Below are positions 58,401 through 63,619 of a stretch of DNA of 64,000 nucleotides, one piece after another. The notes beneath the pieces are model-generated. The model searched no databases and was not told where the DNA came from. It was given only the letters and a program-made list of their open reading frames with translations. The DNA is from Branchipolynoe longqiensis. Lineage: Eukaryota > Annelida > Polychaeta > Phyllodocida > Polynoidae. The DNA lies in NCBI GenBank assembly GCA_030323885.1, contig CM059187.1:121859593-121923592 (forward strand), given 5' to 3'. The position numbers were made by a program, and so were the translations under genes. Position 1 is the stretch's first letter. Each line of letters opens with the position of its first letter.

Positions 58401-61400
58401 CGGTGTCGCTGGGTCATTCTCTGAAATTGGGGCACCGCATATTTGGGTTTCCACGTTCTGATGGCGATAATACATTCTTTCTTTTGGTAGCAAGTCAATT
58501 AATTATTGTTGCCTCCATGTGTTAAGTATATTAGTAATAATACATGTGTTTAATCTATCCCACAAAATGCATCAAAAGTATGCTTGTATGATTTTGTGCT
58601 ACGGTGAACATGCGAAAATCTACACACCGACTCCATGCGTATCCGAGGTAGCACTGCACAGGGTATGCATGAAGTATTGGAATGGTGACAAACTAAGTGT
58701 TAATAATAAATACCTTTTTTTCATATTTTTCTTGTAAGACATAATCTTGTTTCCTTAAAGCTGCATAGTCCGATGAAATGTCACATTTTTAAAACCAAAC
58801 CAATTATCTAGATTTGATTTGACATATCTAACTTAGATACTGATGCACTTATTAAGCATTTGTTTCTGCGTAGAAGTCAATACTGAGTCAATTTAACACA
58901 ACCTGTTACTGCAGAAGTCTATGGTGTCAGAGTTTTGGCAAGCTTGCCAAAACTAATTTTCCATGTTCGCACTTAAAATATCTCAAAAGTTTACCTTTTA
59001 AAATAAAAGTAACTTTGAACTAGTGTCAAGTAGATACTAGTGATCAATCTAATATATTTATCTCAGAAAAAATACAGAAATTCAAAACCATCGGACTATG
59101 CAACTTTAAACTCTAATCAGTAAAATTTGTTTGAATTTATTGTGTATGTTAAAATGATGTTCTCGATGTGTGTTTGATTTCCATGTTACACACGTGATAA
59201 TAACATATTTGCATTTGCTAGAAAACACTTATTTTTGATCGCGTCTACTTTCAATTTGTTCAATAGCTTAACCAGTGTCCCTCTTGGCATTTCAGAGGAA
59301 AAAGAACGACATCGATGCTACAGACAAGATATATCTGATACTCTGGTAAATGCATCGATCTTTCCTATATGCTAGTGTATAAAAAATAGTCAACTTCTAA
59401 GATTCAATTACATTTAATTCATATTTTAATGAATCAAAGCAAAGAGAAAACGCATTTATTATTAAGTATTACGATAATTAAAATTTACAAAATGGATATA
59501 ATGTAGTTGTTGCTGATTTTCTGAGAAATAGGTGTATATACTAAAGTACAATTAGTAAACCTCACGTTACAGTACTACCTGTCTTCAGCGACCCTTGTGA
59601 TTGGTTAGCCTTTGCCCTGTGTGAACATTTGTTCATTCAATGTGCAAACTGGTTTTGTAGAGGAGGACTTTGTTTTCAAAAGCCAACTTTGCAACCAGAT
59701 TAATGTTGTCCTGACATAGCAGCTATCCTGTCATTGGAGGTCAGTCAGATGAGACAAATGGCAGTTTTTAAATTGAATATATATTTTTGCACATGTCATG
59801 GTTTCGCCCATCACAGCGGTTGCTGAAGACAGTTACTATTCTTCTAGGTGTTATTGACTTATTTATTTTTAATTAAAGGAAGAAAATTAATATGCTCCGA
59901 AGTTACTCCAAGCATGTCGTTTTGTGTTACAATTTAAATTATTTGTTGTTGCATTCGTTGATGAGGCAGGTGAAAATTCTTTCACAGACAATTGGTTTTC
60001 CTTATTAGACCTCCTTGCCCTATCCTAGTAATGGAGGGTGCCAGGCTCATTAGCGACAAGTAAAAATTTGTATGTCATTGGTTTAACTCGGCACAACGTG
60101 CCACAGCGACGTGTGTGCCCCATCCCCGTAAATTACAAGCGCTTTCCTCTCGTTGCATCGGGTGGGGTGGCCGAATCGGTAGGGGAGATTGGGAGTTTGA
60201 TTCCCCGTCGAGGCAAACCAATGACTTACAAAATTGATATCACTTCCTAGCTTGGCGCTCGGCATTAATAGGATAGGGCAAGGATTGGTTGGCTCAGTGT
60301 CAGGATAATGTGACTGAGTGGGATATCAGGTCATGGTGCTGGTGGCCTGGTCTCCCAGTGGGGCAGCACTCTAAAGTTGCTATGAGTGCTCACTCACTGT
60401 CACACGTCAGTACCTATCCTGATATGACCTTAGATGTTGTCAGGACGTAAAACTCCAATAACCAATCAACCTTTCATTGCAGATGTACGCCTACAACCTT
60501 CTTCATAATCTGGTGCTAGTAAATTTAGTCAGGCTCTTCCAGAGTATAATACAAAGATCCGCTCAGCAAACTGTGCCCTGGCAGGTTAGTAGATGCGCCA
60601 CTCCTACATGGCCTGCACCTCATGTTAACAAATGTCCACCTCCACACATACATATCTCTCTTTACTTTTATTTTTCAATATCATACACGTAAAGTTATAT
60701 TATTTTCATAACTGTAAGTTATGGTACAGTTATCTTATGACACATCGTTAAAGGTACTACTGAAATTAAATAACGATCCCTGGTATTGACAATCTTTTGC
60801 TCTTAATTAAAATGGTCTCTCCTCCCCTCCCATTACTCTCTTCCCCCTACCCCCTTCCCCCTACCCCCTTCCCCTACTCCCTACACCCTTCTACTCCATC
60901 CCCCCTCCCCTACTCCCTATCCCCTACTCCCTGCCCCCTTCTCCTACTCCCTCCCCCCTCCCCTACTCCCTACTCCCTATCCCCTACTCCCTGCCCCCCT
61001 TCCATTACTCGCTACCCCCTTCCATTATTCGCTACCCCATTACCCTACTCCCTACCCCATTCCCCCTACTCCCTACCCCATTCCCCCATCTCCCTACTCC
61101 ATTCCCCCTACTCCCTACCCCACTCCCCCTACTCCCTACCCCATTCCCACCACTCCCTACCCCTACCCCATCTCCCTACCCCCTTCCCTTACTCCCTTCC
61201 CTCTCCCCCCTACTCCCTTTCCCCTCTCCCCTCTCCCTTCCCCCTCTCCCCTCTCCCTTCCCCCTCTCCCTTCCCCTACCCCTCCCTCTCCTCCCCTACT
61301 CCCTCTCCCTTCCCCATGTCATTTTTAATCAAAGTTCCTCTAAACTAATGTAGATTATAGCGATCAACTTAATATATTTTTCCTTTTGAAGGTGGCACTA

Positions 61401-62941
61401 ACTCAGTCAACTTCAACAATCCACTTAATTTAACCACCAAAATTAAACCCTTTCCTGTTCCTAGAACAAAACTCTGTGTACACATGTCCTTTTCTGAAAA
61501 AACACACCAAAAAACCACCATCCGATACCGTGCATCTCATTAAATATATTGCTTGACGAAAATGCTGTGCTGCTTGTTAAGAGTTGGACTGGTTGACTTT
61601 CAGGAAGTCGAGGCGGTGATCTTTGCAGTGACGGCGTTGGCGGAGAACGTGGACCACGAAGAAGGTGTCTGCTTGCCGCAGTTGTTCAATATGCTGTCAC
61701 AAATACCGTGCACGCATGAGAAGCTAGTTTCACAGGCGCTTTACCTAATTGGTGCGTACTCATCCGTAGGCGACAGCCCTCTACTTTCATTGGCGTTGTT
61801 GCATTTGTTGATTAACCAGAGGAAATTTCAATCGCGGGCAACTTGTCATTCCGCTGCTCCTTGTCCTATACTTGACCGGATGCAGTCACATTATCCTGAC
61901 ACTGAGCCAACCTTATCCTAATAATGCCGAGCGCCAGGCTAGGTAGTGACAAGTACAACATTTCTAAGCCATTAGTTTCACTTGAATCTTGTTCACATGC
62001 CACACAGAAAGCGGCGCTCAACACAGTCAGCCATCCTGTCTGGTTGATGATTGGCATCCCAAAGCAATCAGCCATTGCTCATTCCCCGCGATTGAAAAAG
62101 TGAGAGAGTTGAGTCTTGTGAACATTTAGACTAAGTTTAGCATGAGGATCCATGACACAAAAACCCAGTTTAACAAAATAATTTAAACTACAACCCCCCC
62201 CCCCCCCCCCTAAAAATAAAACCAAAAGAAACTTTTTTATTTTTAAATCGTATTCTTCTAAATCCCCCACCAGACGGGGTGGCCGAATGAGTAGAGTGTC
62301 CGCCTCCTGCTTTGGGAGATCGGAAGATCGGAACACATGAGTTTGTGGGTTCGAATCTGGGTCGAGTCAAACCAATGACTTAAAAATTTATCATTGTCGC
62401 TTCCTAGCCTGGTGCTCTGCATTATTAGGATAGGGCAAGGACCGGTTGGCTCAGTGTCAGGATAATGTGACTGAGTGGGATATCAGGTCATGGCCTGATT
62501 TTTTAATGGGGCAGCACTATAAAGTCACCATGAGTCTGCATTTTCACAAGTCGGTATCTGTCCTGCTATGACCTTAGATGTTGTTAGGATGTAAAACAAA
62601 CAAACAAACATCTAAATCCCCCAATATTATTTTCTAAATTTGGCAGCAAGTACTATTTTACAATAGGCTAATAAATAAAAGATCCCACCTAGACTCATCT
62701 TTTCCCCATTGTCCCATTTTGTGGAACTTGGCATTGATTTGAATTGCTCCGCTCACCAGGCGCGTACGCTGAGTGGATCAGTACGCACCCTGAGGTACTG
62801 GGGAGCGTGGTGCCGCTGCTCCTTCAGGGCCTCCAGAGTACGGAGCTTGCGCAGTCAGCTACGTTGTCACTCAAGGAGGTGGTCCGTGAGAACCAGGCGC
62901 ACCTCATGCCTTTCGTCAGCTCCATCCTCAGCGTCAGCAAG
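34822..62941 (+). CDS. IPO13: Importin-13, 5' 16 coding exons (gene continues past window)
   Basis: Importin-13 is a karyopherin-beta receptor. In other animals it imports cargoes such as UBC9 and the MAGOH/Y14 pair, and exports eIF1A under control of Ran-GTP. Seen here: 16 exons bounded by GT-AG that join in one frame to give 560 residues. Residues 1-107 form the importin-beta N-terminal region (QWLTSAQVAAEAWNFSWELL, then FFGASCLYVKISRYW). Residues about 80-160 follow as an exportin-1-like segment (KIVLTRLCVALASLAL, LLEILTVLPEE). HEAT-repeat helices continue through KCFSSWVQ-like RCFSSWVQF, IPGHYPVDE and DISDTLMYAY. These match vertebrate importin-13 in order without gaps. The start ATG at 34822 aligns near the family N-terminus, with a shorter acidic leader than in mammals. 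Introns range from 0.36 to 9.8 kb. The remaining roughly 400 residues lie beyond 64000. Transportin-3 is the nearest alternative family and fits less well. Confidence 0.96.
35694..35834 (+). mobile_element. tSINE-1 5' part, intron 1
   Basis: GACAGGGTGGCGGAATTACA head through CCTATCCGACACAAATCATT. Broken by the Harbinger MITE at 35835; a short remnant follows at 36241. Confidence 0.8.
35835..36240. mobile_element. Harbinger MITE filled with GCGTATG words
   Basis: 406 bp, TAA on both sides (35832-35834, 36241-36243), ends AGGCCCTGTCACATTA and the inverse of AGGGGCTGTCACATTA. The interior has about 20 GCGTATG/CATACGC words. Ends match the Harbinger element at 44690. Confidence 0.88.
36521..36640 (+). 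CDS. IPO13: IPO13 coding exon 2 (residues 12-51)
   Basis: Forty codons between acceptor CTATAAACAG and donor GTTAGC, phase 0 at both ends. ALLQFYHD, QWLTSAQVA and AWNFSWELLKPGK form the first HEAT helices of the importin-beta N-terminal domain, the Ran-binding region in this family. Confidence 0.95.
36763..37093. mobile_element. MITE-A copy 5, intron 2
   Basis: TTAAAGCTGAATAGTAGG to GGACTATGCAGCTTAA. It lies wholly inside IPO13 intron 2. Confidence 0.87.
37416..37474 (+). CDS. IPO13: IPO13 coding exon 3 (residues 52-70 plus 2 nt)
   Basis: 59 nt between TTGTAATTTCAG and GTAAGT. It encodes SQEVQFFGASCLYVKISRY and the first two bases of a Trp codon completed by exon 4. The FGAS...LYVKISRYW block is highly conserved in importin-13. 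Confidence 0.95.
37745..37771. repeat. Poly-C run, intron 3
   Basis: An uninterrupted C tract of over 20 bases within a C-rich stretch. Confidence 0.93.
38074..38182 (+). CDS. IPO13: IPO13 coding exon 4 (residues 71-107)
   Basis: 109 nt after acceptor TCCGGCAG, up to donor GTGAGT. It completes the Trp codon and encodes HEVPEER, QLLDQIAAFSTG and PKIVLTRLCVA, the conserved start of the exportin-1-like region. Codon use is GC-rich compared with the flanking introns. Confidence 0.96.
38297..38560. mobile_element. MITE-C copy 1, 6-bp TSD
   Basis: Ends CATGGATGAAAG and CTTTCATCCCTG, duplicated TAAATT at 38291-38296 and 38561-38566. The interior starts CTCCGCGATTCCGCGG. Located in intron 4. Confidence 0.88.
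38640..38900. repeat. Dispersed repeat with AGTCTTGAA/CCTTGAATT words
   Basis: AAGCCTGGAAAGTCTTGAA, AAACTGTCCCCACTAGTC and AAATAGCCTTGAATTCC. Shared with 39228-39392 in intron 5. Looser relatives lie at 50068 (CAGGGTTCATACGAGG) and 53650. Probably one old hAT-like MITE family. Confidence 0.6.
38925..38998 (+). mobile_element. tSINE-1 fragment
   Basis: AAAAATTTATACTTGTCGCT through GGATAGGGCATG. Confidence 0.7.
39109..39207 (+). CDS. IPO13: IPO13 coding exon 5 (residues 108-140)
   Basis: 99 nt, phase 0 at both ends, acceptor TGTGTTTCAG, donor GTGAGT. It starts LASLALYTMPNVWPNAV, matching LASLALSMMPDAWPCAV of vertebrates, and ends in a variable loop before exon 6. Confidence 0.95.
39228..39392. 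repeat. Dispersed AGTCTTGAA repeat, copy 2
   Basis: GGGTCTGTATGGGGCATGG, AAACTGTCCCCACTGATC, AATAGTCTTGAATTCC. Direct relative of 38640-38900. Confidence 0.6.
39406..39592. mobile_element. MITE-A copy 6, right half
   Basis: Starts inside the family at ATATTACTGCAGAAGCC and ends CGGACTATGCAACTTTAA. The left half is absent. Confidence 0.8.
39779..39832 (+). CDS. IPO13: IPO13 coding exon 6 (residues 141-158)
   Basis: 54 nt after TTCTTTTTCAG, up to GTAAGA. It encodes PTQVCVVLLEILTVLPEE. The LLE-LTVLPEE motif is a hallmark of importin-13 and the related transportin-3. Confidence 0.95.
40424..40510. repeat. (TG)n/(TA)n microsatellite, intron 6
   Basis: TG and TATG units over about 85 bp. Confidence 0.92.
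40517..41090. mobile_element. MITE-L copy 1, intron 6
   Basis: 574 bp, inverted ends CATTCTCTAAAACTGGGTAC and the inverse of CAGTCTCTGAAACTGGGTAC. Contains AAATAATAGCAG repeats. An uninterrupted TTAA at 40823-40826 is the empty-site counterpart of the MITE-A insertion at 58755. Confidence 0.8.
41332..41404 (+). CDS. IPO13: IPO13 coding exon 7 (residues 159-182 plus 1 nt)
   Basis: 73 nt after TTCATTTTTAG, up to GTTAGA. It encodes FFTSHLTQHKRGIVRNELVK and four more residues, plus one base of a split Val codon. It aligns with the FQTSRLPQYRKGLVRTSL region of vertebrates, with moderate identity. Confidence 0.9.
41960..42016 (-). mobile_element. tSINE-1 tail fragment, intron 7
   Basis: Inverse: TTTGTTTGTTGTTTTACGTC through GGTCATACCAGGAC. 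Confidence 0.75.
42020..43035. other. Unassigned AT-rich intron 7 sequence
   Basis: No element recognised. Confidence 0.5.
43040..43383. mobile_element. MITE-C copy 2, intron 7
   Basis: CAAGGATAAAAGATCTCCGC to GGAGACCACTTTCATACCTG. The target duplication is no longer readable. Ends about 150 nt before exon 8. Confidence 0.8.
43540..43756 (+). CDS. IPO13: IPO13 coding exon 8 (residues 183-254 plus 2 nt)
   Basis: The largest exon (217 nt), acceptor CTCTGTGCAG, donor GTGTGT. LPLLQSVM, PSSPTAVHDQ, LRCFSSWVQF and ALQNQELFDTAVETLVQVFS match the vertebrate helices closely. It ends in a split Arg codon (AG|G) completed 9.8 kb downstream by exon 9. Confidence 0.96.
43818..44180. repeat. Tandem duplication of about 170 bp, intron 8
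   Basis: Two units share ATTCTTGTTTTCGCC, GTGTGCTTCCTAGC, AATGCTTATTTTTTAAAGGC and GGAAAGTCTTT. Confidence 0.8.
44372..44689 (+). mobile_element. tSINE-1, 5' part, split by Harbinger
   Basis: The head is degraded and the body is intact up to TGACCTTA. The tail continues after the transposon at 47853-47900 (TTAGATGTTGCCAGG, then an AACAACAAACC tail), so the Harbinger element inserted into it at TTA. Confidence 0.88.
45117..45713 (+). pseudogene. Harbinger transposase, truncated at start of catalytic domain
   Basis: 199 codons from an ATG to a TGA. It shows the helical N-terminal region of HARBI1-like nucleases (FVNFMQMPPQVFDEIVARVE, KIALTLRHLAPENKYSSMKF, WRVPHNTQSLIGREVC) and then FPHTCGTLDGKHITCR. 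The Asp in GTLDGKH is the expected first residue of the DDE triad. The reading frame ends six residues later and runs straight into the partner gene's 3' end, so the second Asp and the Glu are missing. An internal deletion is the simplest explanation. Confidence 0.87.
45615..47404 (-). pseudogene. Harbinger second protein (MADF/Myb-SANT-like), interrupted
   Basis: The minus-strand partner gene of the Harbinger element. It begins MPAKKNITASAACTITTG near 47404, passes an Asp/Ser/His-rich stretch, then is split by a SINE at 46717-47054. After the SINE comes PPGKKRAKK and a MADF-type domain: ILDFLQENPVIWNVKMTDY, KMWEDQAKQMG, VHLQGWFKSLMDT, LHKKKSGNG (46400-46730). A probable intron precedes VMPAIDAAQGDLNAAENVC. 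The C-terminal part needs a one-base frame change near 45870 to continue as ALGTIQECAAAINHILSQ. In PIF/Harbinger elements this protein normally helps nuclear entry and binding to the element ends. Confidence 0.78.
46717..47054 (+). mobile_element. tSINE-1, full length, inside Harbinger gene
   Basis: A complete 338-bp tRNA-derived SINE of the GGTTCGAACCC-head subtype, with an ACAACAAACAAAC tail. Perfect 9-bp duplications TCTTGCCGG lie at 46708-46716 and 47055-47063. It breaks the MADF protein gene and dates to after the Harbinger insertion. Confidence 0.92.
47853..47900 (+). mobile_element. tSINE-1 tail, continuation after Harbinger
   Basis: This is the 3' end of the SINE begun at 44372. It includes the duplicated TTA at its first three bases. 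Confidence 0.85.
48166..48488 (+). mobile_element. tSINE-1, full length, intron 8
   Basis: Head GCATGGTGGCCGAATCGGTA with GAGGTTCAGTGCTC, tail ATGTAAAACTCAAACACCCA. Confidence 0.9.
48738..48826 (-). mobile_element. tSINE-1 head fragment
   Basis: GGTTTGACTCGGCCAGGGTT and TTCGAATCCCACAACC, ending CATTTGGCCATCCTGTCT. Confidence 0.8.
48977..49332. mobile_element. MITE-C copy 3, 6-bp TSD
   Basis: Ends CAGGGATGAAGGGTCTC and GGAGACCACTTTCATCCCCG. ATCATT duplicated at 48971-48976 and 49333-49338. Contains TGACCTCAGATGTTGCTAGA, a sequence also in the tSINE-1 tail. Confidence 0.88.
49513..49700 (+). mobile_element. tSINE-1 5' half with 38-bp tandem duplication
   Basis: Head GATGGGTTGGCTGAATGAGT. The segment ATTGATAGTTGTCGCTACCT is present twice (49611 and 49649). 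Confidence 0.78.
49701..50690. other. Unassigned intron 8 sequence with weak dispersed repeats
   Basis: GAATGAGGAAGACCAATT at 49712 is also seen near 26493. CAGGGTTCATACGAGG at 50069 resembles the AGTCTTGAA family. No gene. Confidence 0.4.
50692..51044. mobile_element. MITE-C copy 4
   Basis: CAGGGATGAAAGATCTCCGC to CCGGAGACCACTTTCATCCC plus TG. Flanks TGGGAT and AGGGAT differ at one base. The interior has a GCAGCACTATCAGC motif repeated four times. Confidence 0.85.
51388..51441 (-). mobile_element. tSINE-1 tail fragment
   Basis: Inverse: GTTTGTTTGTTCGAGATTTA, CGTCCTAGCAACATCTAAGG. Confidence 0.75.
51455..51688. mobile_element. Harbinger-like MITE with GGTCGCAAG words
   Basis: 234 bp between TAA repeats. 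Ends TTCCCCAGTCACACTA and TAGTGTGACTGGGGCT. The interior is about ten copies of GGTCGCAAG, TTGCGACC or close variants. Confidence 0.82.
51690..52620. other. Unassigned intron 8 sequence
   Basis: No element recognised. Confidence 0.5.
52624..52743. repeat. 40-bp minisatellite, left block
   Basis: Three units of TGTCCTACAATCCCATGTTC plus CCAATTCCCTACRTACCCAA. Interrupted by the RTE insertion. Confidence 0.92.
52744..53103 (-). mobile_element. RTE 3' fragment, second copy, with 10-bp TSD
   Basis: The minus-strand copy of the same RTE end: MRLTLKDKVTNKEILERTG, LRWTGHLMRMSSDRLPKQ, RKRGRPHLRFKDTIKRNLK and a terminal VAVK stop. Its 3' end is the ATGATGATGAT tail at 52744-52758. Both sides carry TGCGTACCCA (52734-52743 and 53104-53113), a target-site duplication created inside a 40-bp minisatellite. 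Confidence 0.88.
53104..53306. repeat. 40-bp minisatellite, right block
   Basis: Five more units of the same 40-bp repeat. Alternate units read CCATGTTCCCAATT and CACATTTCCAATT, suggesting an 80-bp higher-order unit. Confidence 0.92.
53519..53603 (+). CDS. IPO13: IPO13 coding exon 9 (residues 255-283)
   Basis: 85 nt after TTTGCACCAG, up to GTATGT. The first base completes Arg, then YPACMTRLLPHILDLSPHL and a short polar stretch. It matches the YVNTLLKLIPLVLGLQEQL helix weakly, but frame and position leave little doubt. Confidence 0.88.
53966..54094 (+). CDS. IPO13: IPO13 coding exon 10 (residues 284-326)
   Basis: 129 nt, phase 0, acceptor GTTGCCATTTCAG, donor GTAAGT. It begins DLCQSLVRLIVCAADNCSKL, matching the SHGICRIAVALGENHSR helix, and ends AINLVKLVL at the start of the next HEAT repeat. 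Confidence 0.93.
54654..55347. mobile_element. MITE-B copy 3, 7-bp TSD, itself interrupted
   Basis: Ends CAAAGACCCTATAAT and the matching inverse. ATTTAGC duplicated at 54647-54653 and 55348-55354. Its left terminal repeat is interrupted by MITE-C (54669-54982). Confidence 0.93.
54669..54982. mobile_element. MITE-C copy 5, 6-bp TSD, innermost of nest
   Basis: CAGAGATGAAAGACCTCCGC to GAGACCACTTTCATCCCTG. TATAAT duplicated at 54663-54668 and 54983-54988. Confidence 0.93.
55443..55523 (+). CDS. IPO13: IPO13 coding exon 11 (residues 327-353)
   Basis: 81 nt, phase 0, acceptor TTGTTTTCCAG, donor GTGAGT. ECTAIPGHYPVDE and FGFWYNLQ match the CTGIPGHYPVNE...TFWYTLQ block, one of the most conserved in importin-13. 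Confidence 0.97.
56073..56200 (-). mobile_element. tSINE-1 tail half, split by MITE-D
   Basis: Inverse: TGTTTGTTTGTTGTTGTTTT to AGGCCGCTGGCACC. Resumes at 56611. Confidence 0.9.
56201..56610. mobile_element. MITE-D copy 2, 9-bp TSD
   Basis: 410 bp, ends TAGATACAATATTCACC and GGTGAATCTTTTATCTA. Exact GCTGGCACC duplication at 56192-56200 and 56611-56619. Interior GCGGCCGCCATCTTCTC parallels copy 1. Confidence 0.94.
56611..56826 (-). mobile_element. tSINE-1 head half
   Basis: GCTGGCACCATGACCTTG to GGAGACGGACGCTCCAACTC and CATTCGGCCATCCCGTCTGG. Confidence 0.9.
57235..57430 (+). mobile_element. tSINE-1 5' half, old
   Basis: CCAGTGGCCAAATCGCTGGG head, GGGAGTTCGAATTTTGG box B, body to TGTGACCTGAGAAATCCC. 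Confidence 0.72.
57536..57742 (-). mobile_element. tSINE-1 head half
   Basis: TTTATAGTGTTGCCCCACTG to CGCTCTTCCTATTCGGCCAC. Confidence 0.82.
57907..58233 (+). mobile_element. tSINE-1, full length, ending 18 nt before exon 12
   Basis: Head GACGCGGTGGCCGAATTGGT and GGAGTTCAATTCCC, tail AAACTCCAACCAACCAAC. The acceptor of IPO13 exon 12 follows at 58251, so branch point and SINE tail probably overlap. Confidence 0.92.
58252..58390 (+). CDS. IPO13: IPO13 coding exon 12 (residues 354-399 plus 1 nt)
   Basis: 139 nt after ATTACCCGCAG, up to GTAAGC. It starts DDIVASEP and runs through LVDILLQKAQYPPEDEY, matching LVDVLLHKAQFPSDEEY. The exon lies between two mobile elements: a SINE tail ending about 19 nt upstream and a TIR element beginning 24 nt downstream. 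Confidence 0.96.
58415..59196. mobile_element. MITE-L copy 2, truncated, with nested MITE-A
   Basis: Reverse of the copy at 40517-41090: TCATTCTCTGAAATTGGGG end, then TCTATCCCACAAAATGCATC and TTGTAAGACATAATCTTG. Broken at TTAA by MITE-A, resuming with GTTTGATTTCCATGTTACAC. Begins 24 nt after exon 12. Confidence 0.82.
58755..59109. mobile_element. MITE-A copy 8, TTAA TSD shown by empty site
   Basis: TTAAAGCTGCATAGTCCGAT to TCGGACTATGCAACTTTAA, 355 bp. The host MITE-L has a single TTAA at this point in its other copy (40823-40826). Confidence 0.93.
59200..59290. other. Short intron 12 sequence before exon 13
   Basis: Nothing recognised. The larger stretch 59350-60005 in intron 13 is also unassigned and AT-rich. 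Confidence 0.4.
59296..59345 (+). CDS. IPO13: IPO13 coding exon 13 (residues 400-416)
   Basis: A 50-nt microexon-like exon between TTGGCATTTCAG and GTAAAT. It completes Glu and encodes EKERHRCYRQDISDTL. The YR-DISDTL motif is diagnostic of importin-13 and transportin-3. Confidence 0.94.
60008..60098 (-). mobile_element. tSINE-1 fragment
   Basis: CCTTGCCCTATCCTAGTAAT through GTCATTGGTTTAACTCGGC. Confidence 0.78.
60162..60471 (+). mobile_element. tSINE-1 ending at the exon 14 acceptor
   Basis: Head GGGTGGCCGAATCGGTAGGG (shortened), body intact, tail ACGTAAAACTCCAATAACCA. Only TTTCATTGCAG-type acceptor sequence separates the tail from exon 14 at 60483. Confidence 0.9.
60483..60584 (+). CDS. 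IPO13: IPO13 coding exon 14 (residues 417-450)
   Basis: 102 nt, phase 0, acceptor TTTCATTGCAG, donor GTTAGT. It starts MYAYNLLHNLVLVNLVRLF, matching MYVYEMLGAELLSNLYDKL. The upstream acceptor directly follows a tSINE-1 tail. Confidence 0.93.
60812..61318. repeat. Polypyrimidine minisatellite, intron 14
   Basis: About 500 bp nearly all C and T on the plus strand. Units are CTACTCCCTACCCC and CCCCTCTCCC. It makes a Pro/Ser/Tyr-rich open frame that is not a gene. It is followed by a MITE-A scrap (TAGATTATAGCGATCAACTT, 61351). Confidence 0.93.
61604..61751 (+). CDS. IPO13: IPO13 coding exon 15 (residues 451-499 plus 1 nt)
   Basis: 148 nt after GTTGACTTTCAG, up to GTGCGT. EVEAVIFAVTALAENVD and LPQLFNMLSQIP correspond to the HTEALLYGFQSIAETID repeat and the next helix. 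Confidence 0.94.
61845..62044 (-). mobile_element. tSINE-1 head half, intron 15
   Basis: TGCAGTCACATTATCCTGAC to CAGTCAGCCATCCTGTCTGG. Confidence 0.82.
62268..62608 (+). mobile_element. tSINE-1, full length, intron 15
   Basis: Head CAGACGGGGTGGCCGAATGA and GTGGGTTCGAATCTGGGTCG, tail TGTAAAACAAACAAACAAAC. Confidence 0.93.
62760..62941 (+). CDS. IPO13: IPO13 coding exon 16 (residues 500-560)
   Basis: 182 nt after CTCACCAG, up to GTAATG. The first two bases complete Gly (GAYAEWISTHPEVL, matching GALSEWLADHPVMI), ending PFVSSILSVSK on a codon boundary. This is the last exon in the window. Sequence to 64000 reads as intron. Confidence 0.95.
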
Positions 62942-63615
62942 GTAATGCCTCTTTGCTTCTTACATTGTCTTAAATGAGGCAGCACTATGAAGTCAAGTGT
63001 GTACTATGACAGCAGCCATGAGAGTACATTTTCTTGATATGACCATTAACATTATGCATATTTATGAAAAATTCTTGCCTGGCTGGGTGAAATAAATGCA
63101 CTATCTAAATCCAGAATGTTATTTTCCTTTGAGATAAACAAATAATCAGCTTGAATCCTGATTATTCGACGAAAACGCATATTCTAGAAAATTCCGAATA
63201 TTTACTTCTTATTGCATAGGAACTACTCATCACTAAAAATAACACCAAAGTATGCATATTAGAATTTATTTAAAATATTTAAATTTTGTTTATTTATTTT
63301 TTAAATTGTCAATTTTTCATTCGTATGGATTATTATATGTGTGTAAGGCTCTGATCATGGGTCCATTCAGTATCTTCCCATTTAATATTCATCTAACCAC
63401 TAAATGGTCCACAGTTTCAAAATATTGACATGCCCCCTGCTAATAGGTGATATTCAGTAGCCTAGAGAAAGCAGACATTATGGCCGCAGTGCTGGACAAT
63501 TGTAGCTAAGGACAAAACTTTGTTTTAAAATGAGCTAAAAATAGCACTCATTTGTTACACGCCATCACTCACTCTTTTCACACCATTTTTTCTATTATAA
63601 GGCCACTCAATACAA
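62942..63615. other. IPO13: IPO13 intron 16, unassigned
   Basis: AT-rich intron sequence with no recognised element apart from a weak SINE-like GCAGCACTATGAAGTCA at 62980. Confidence 0.5.
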
Positions 63616-63619
63616 ATTT

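Noticed and set aside
60797..61348. 183-codon Pro/Ser/Leu/Tyr-rich frame
   Set aside because: A direct translation of the CTACTCCCTACCCC minisatellite within an IPO13 intron.
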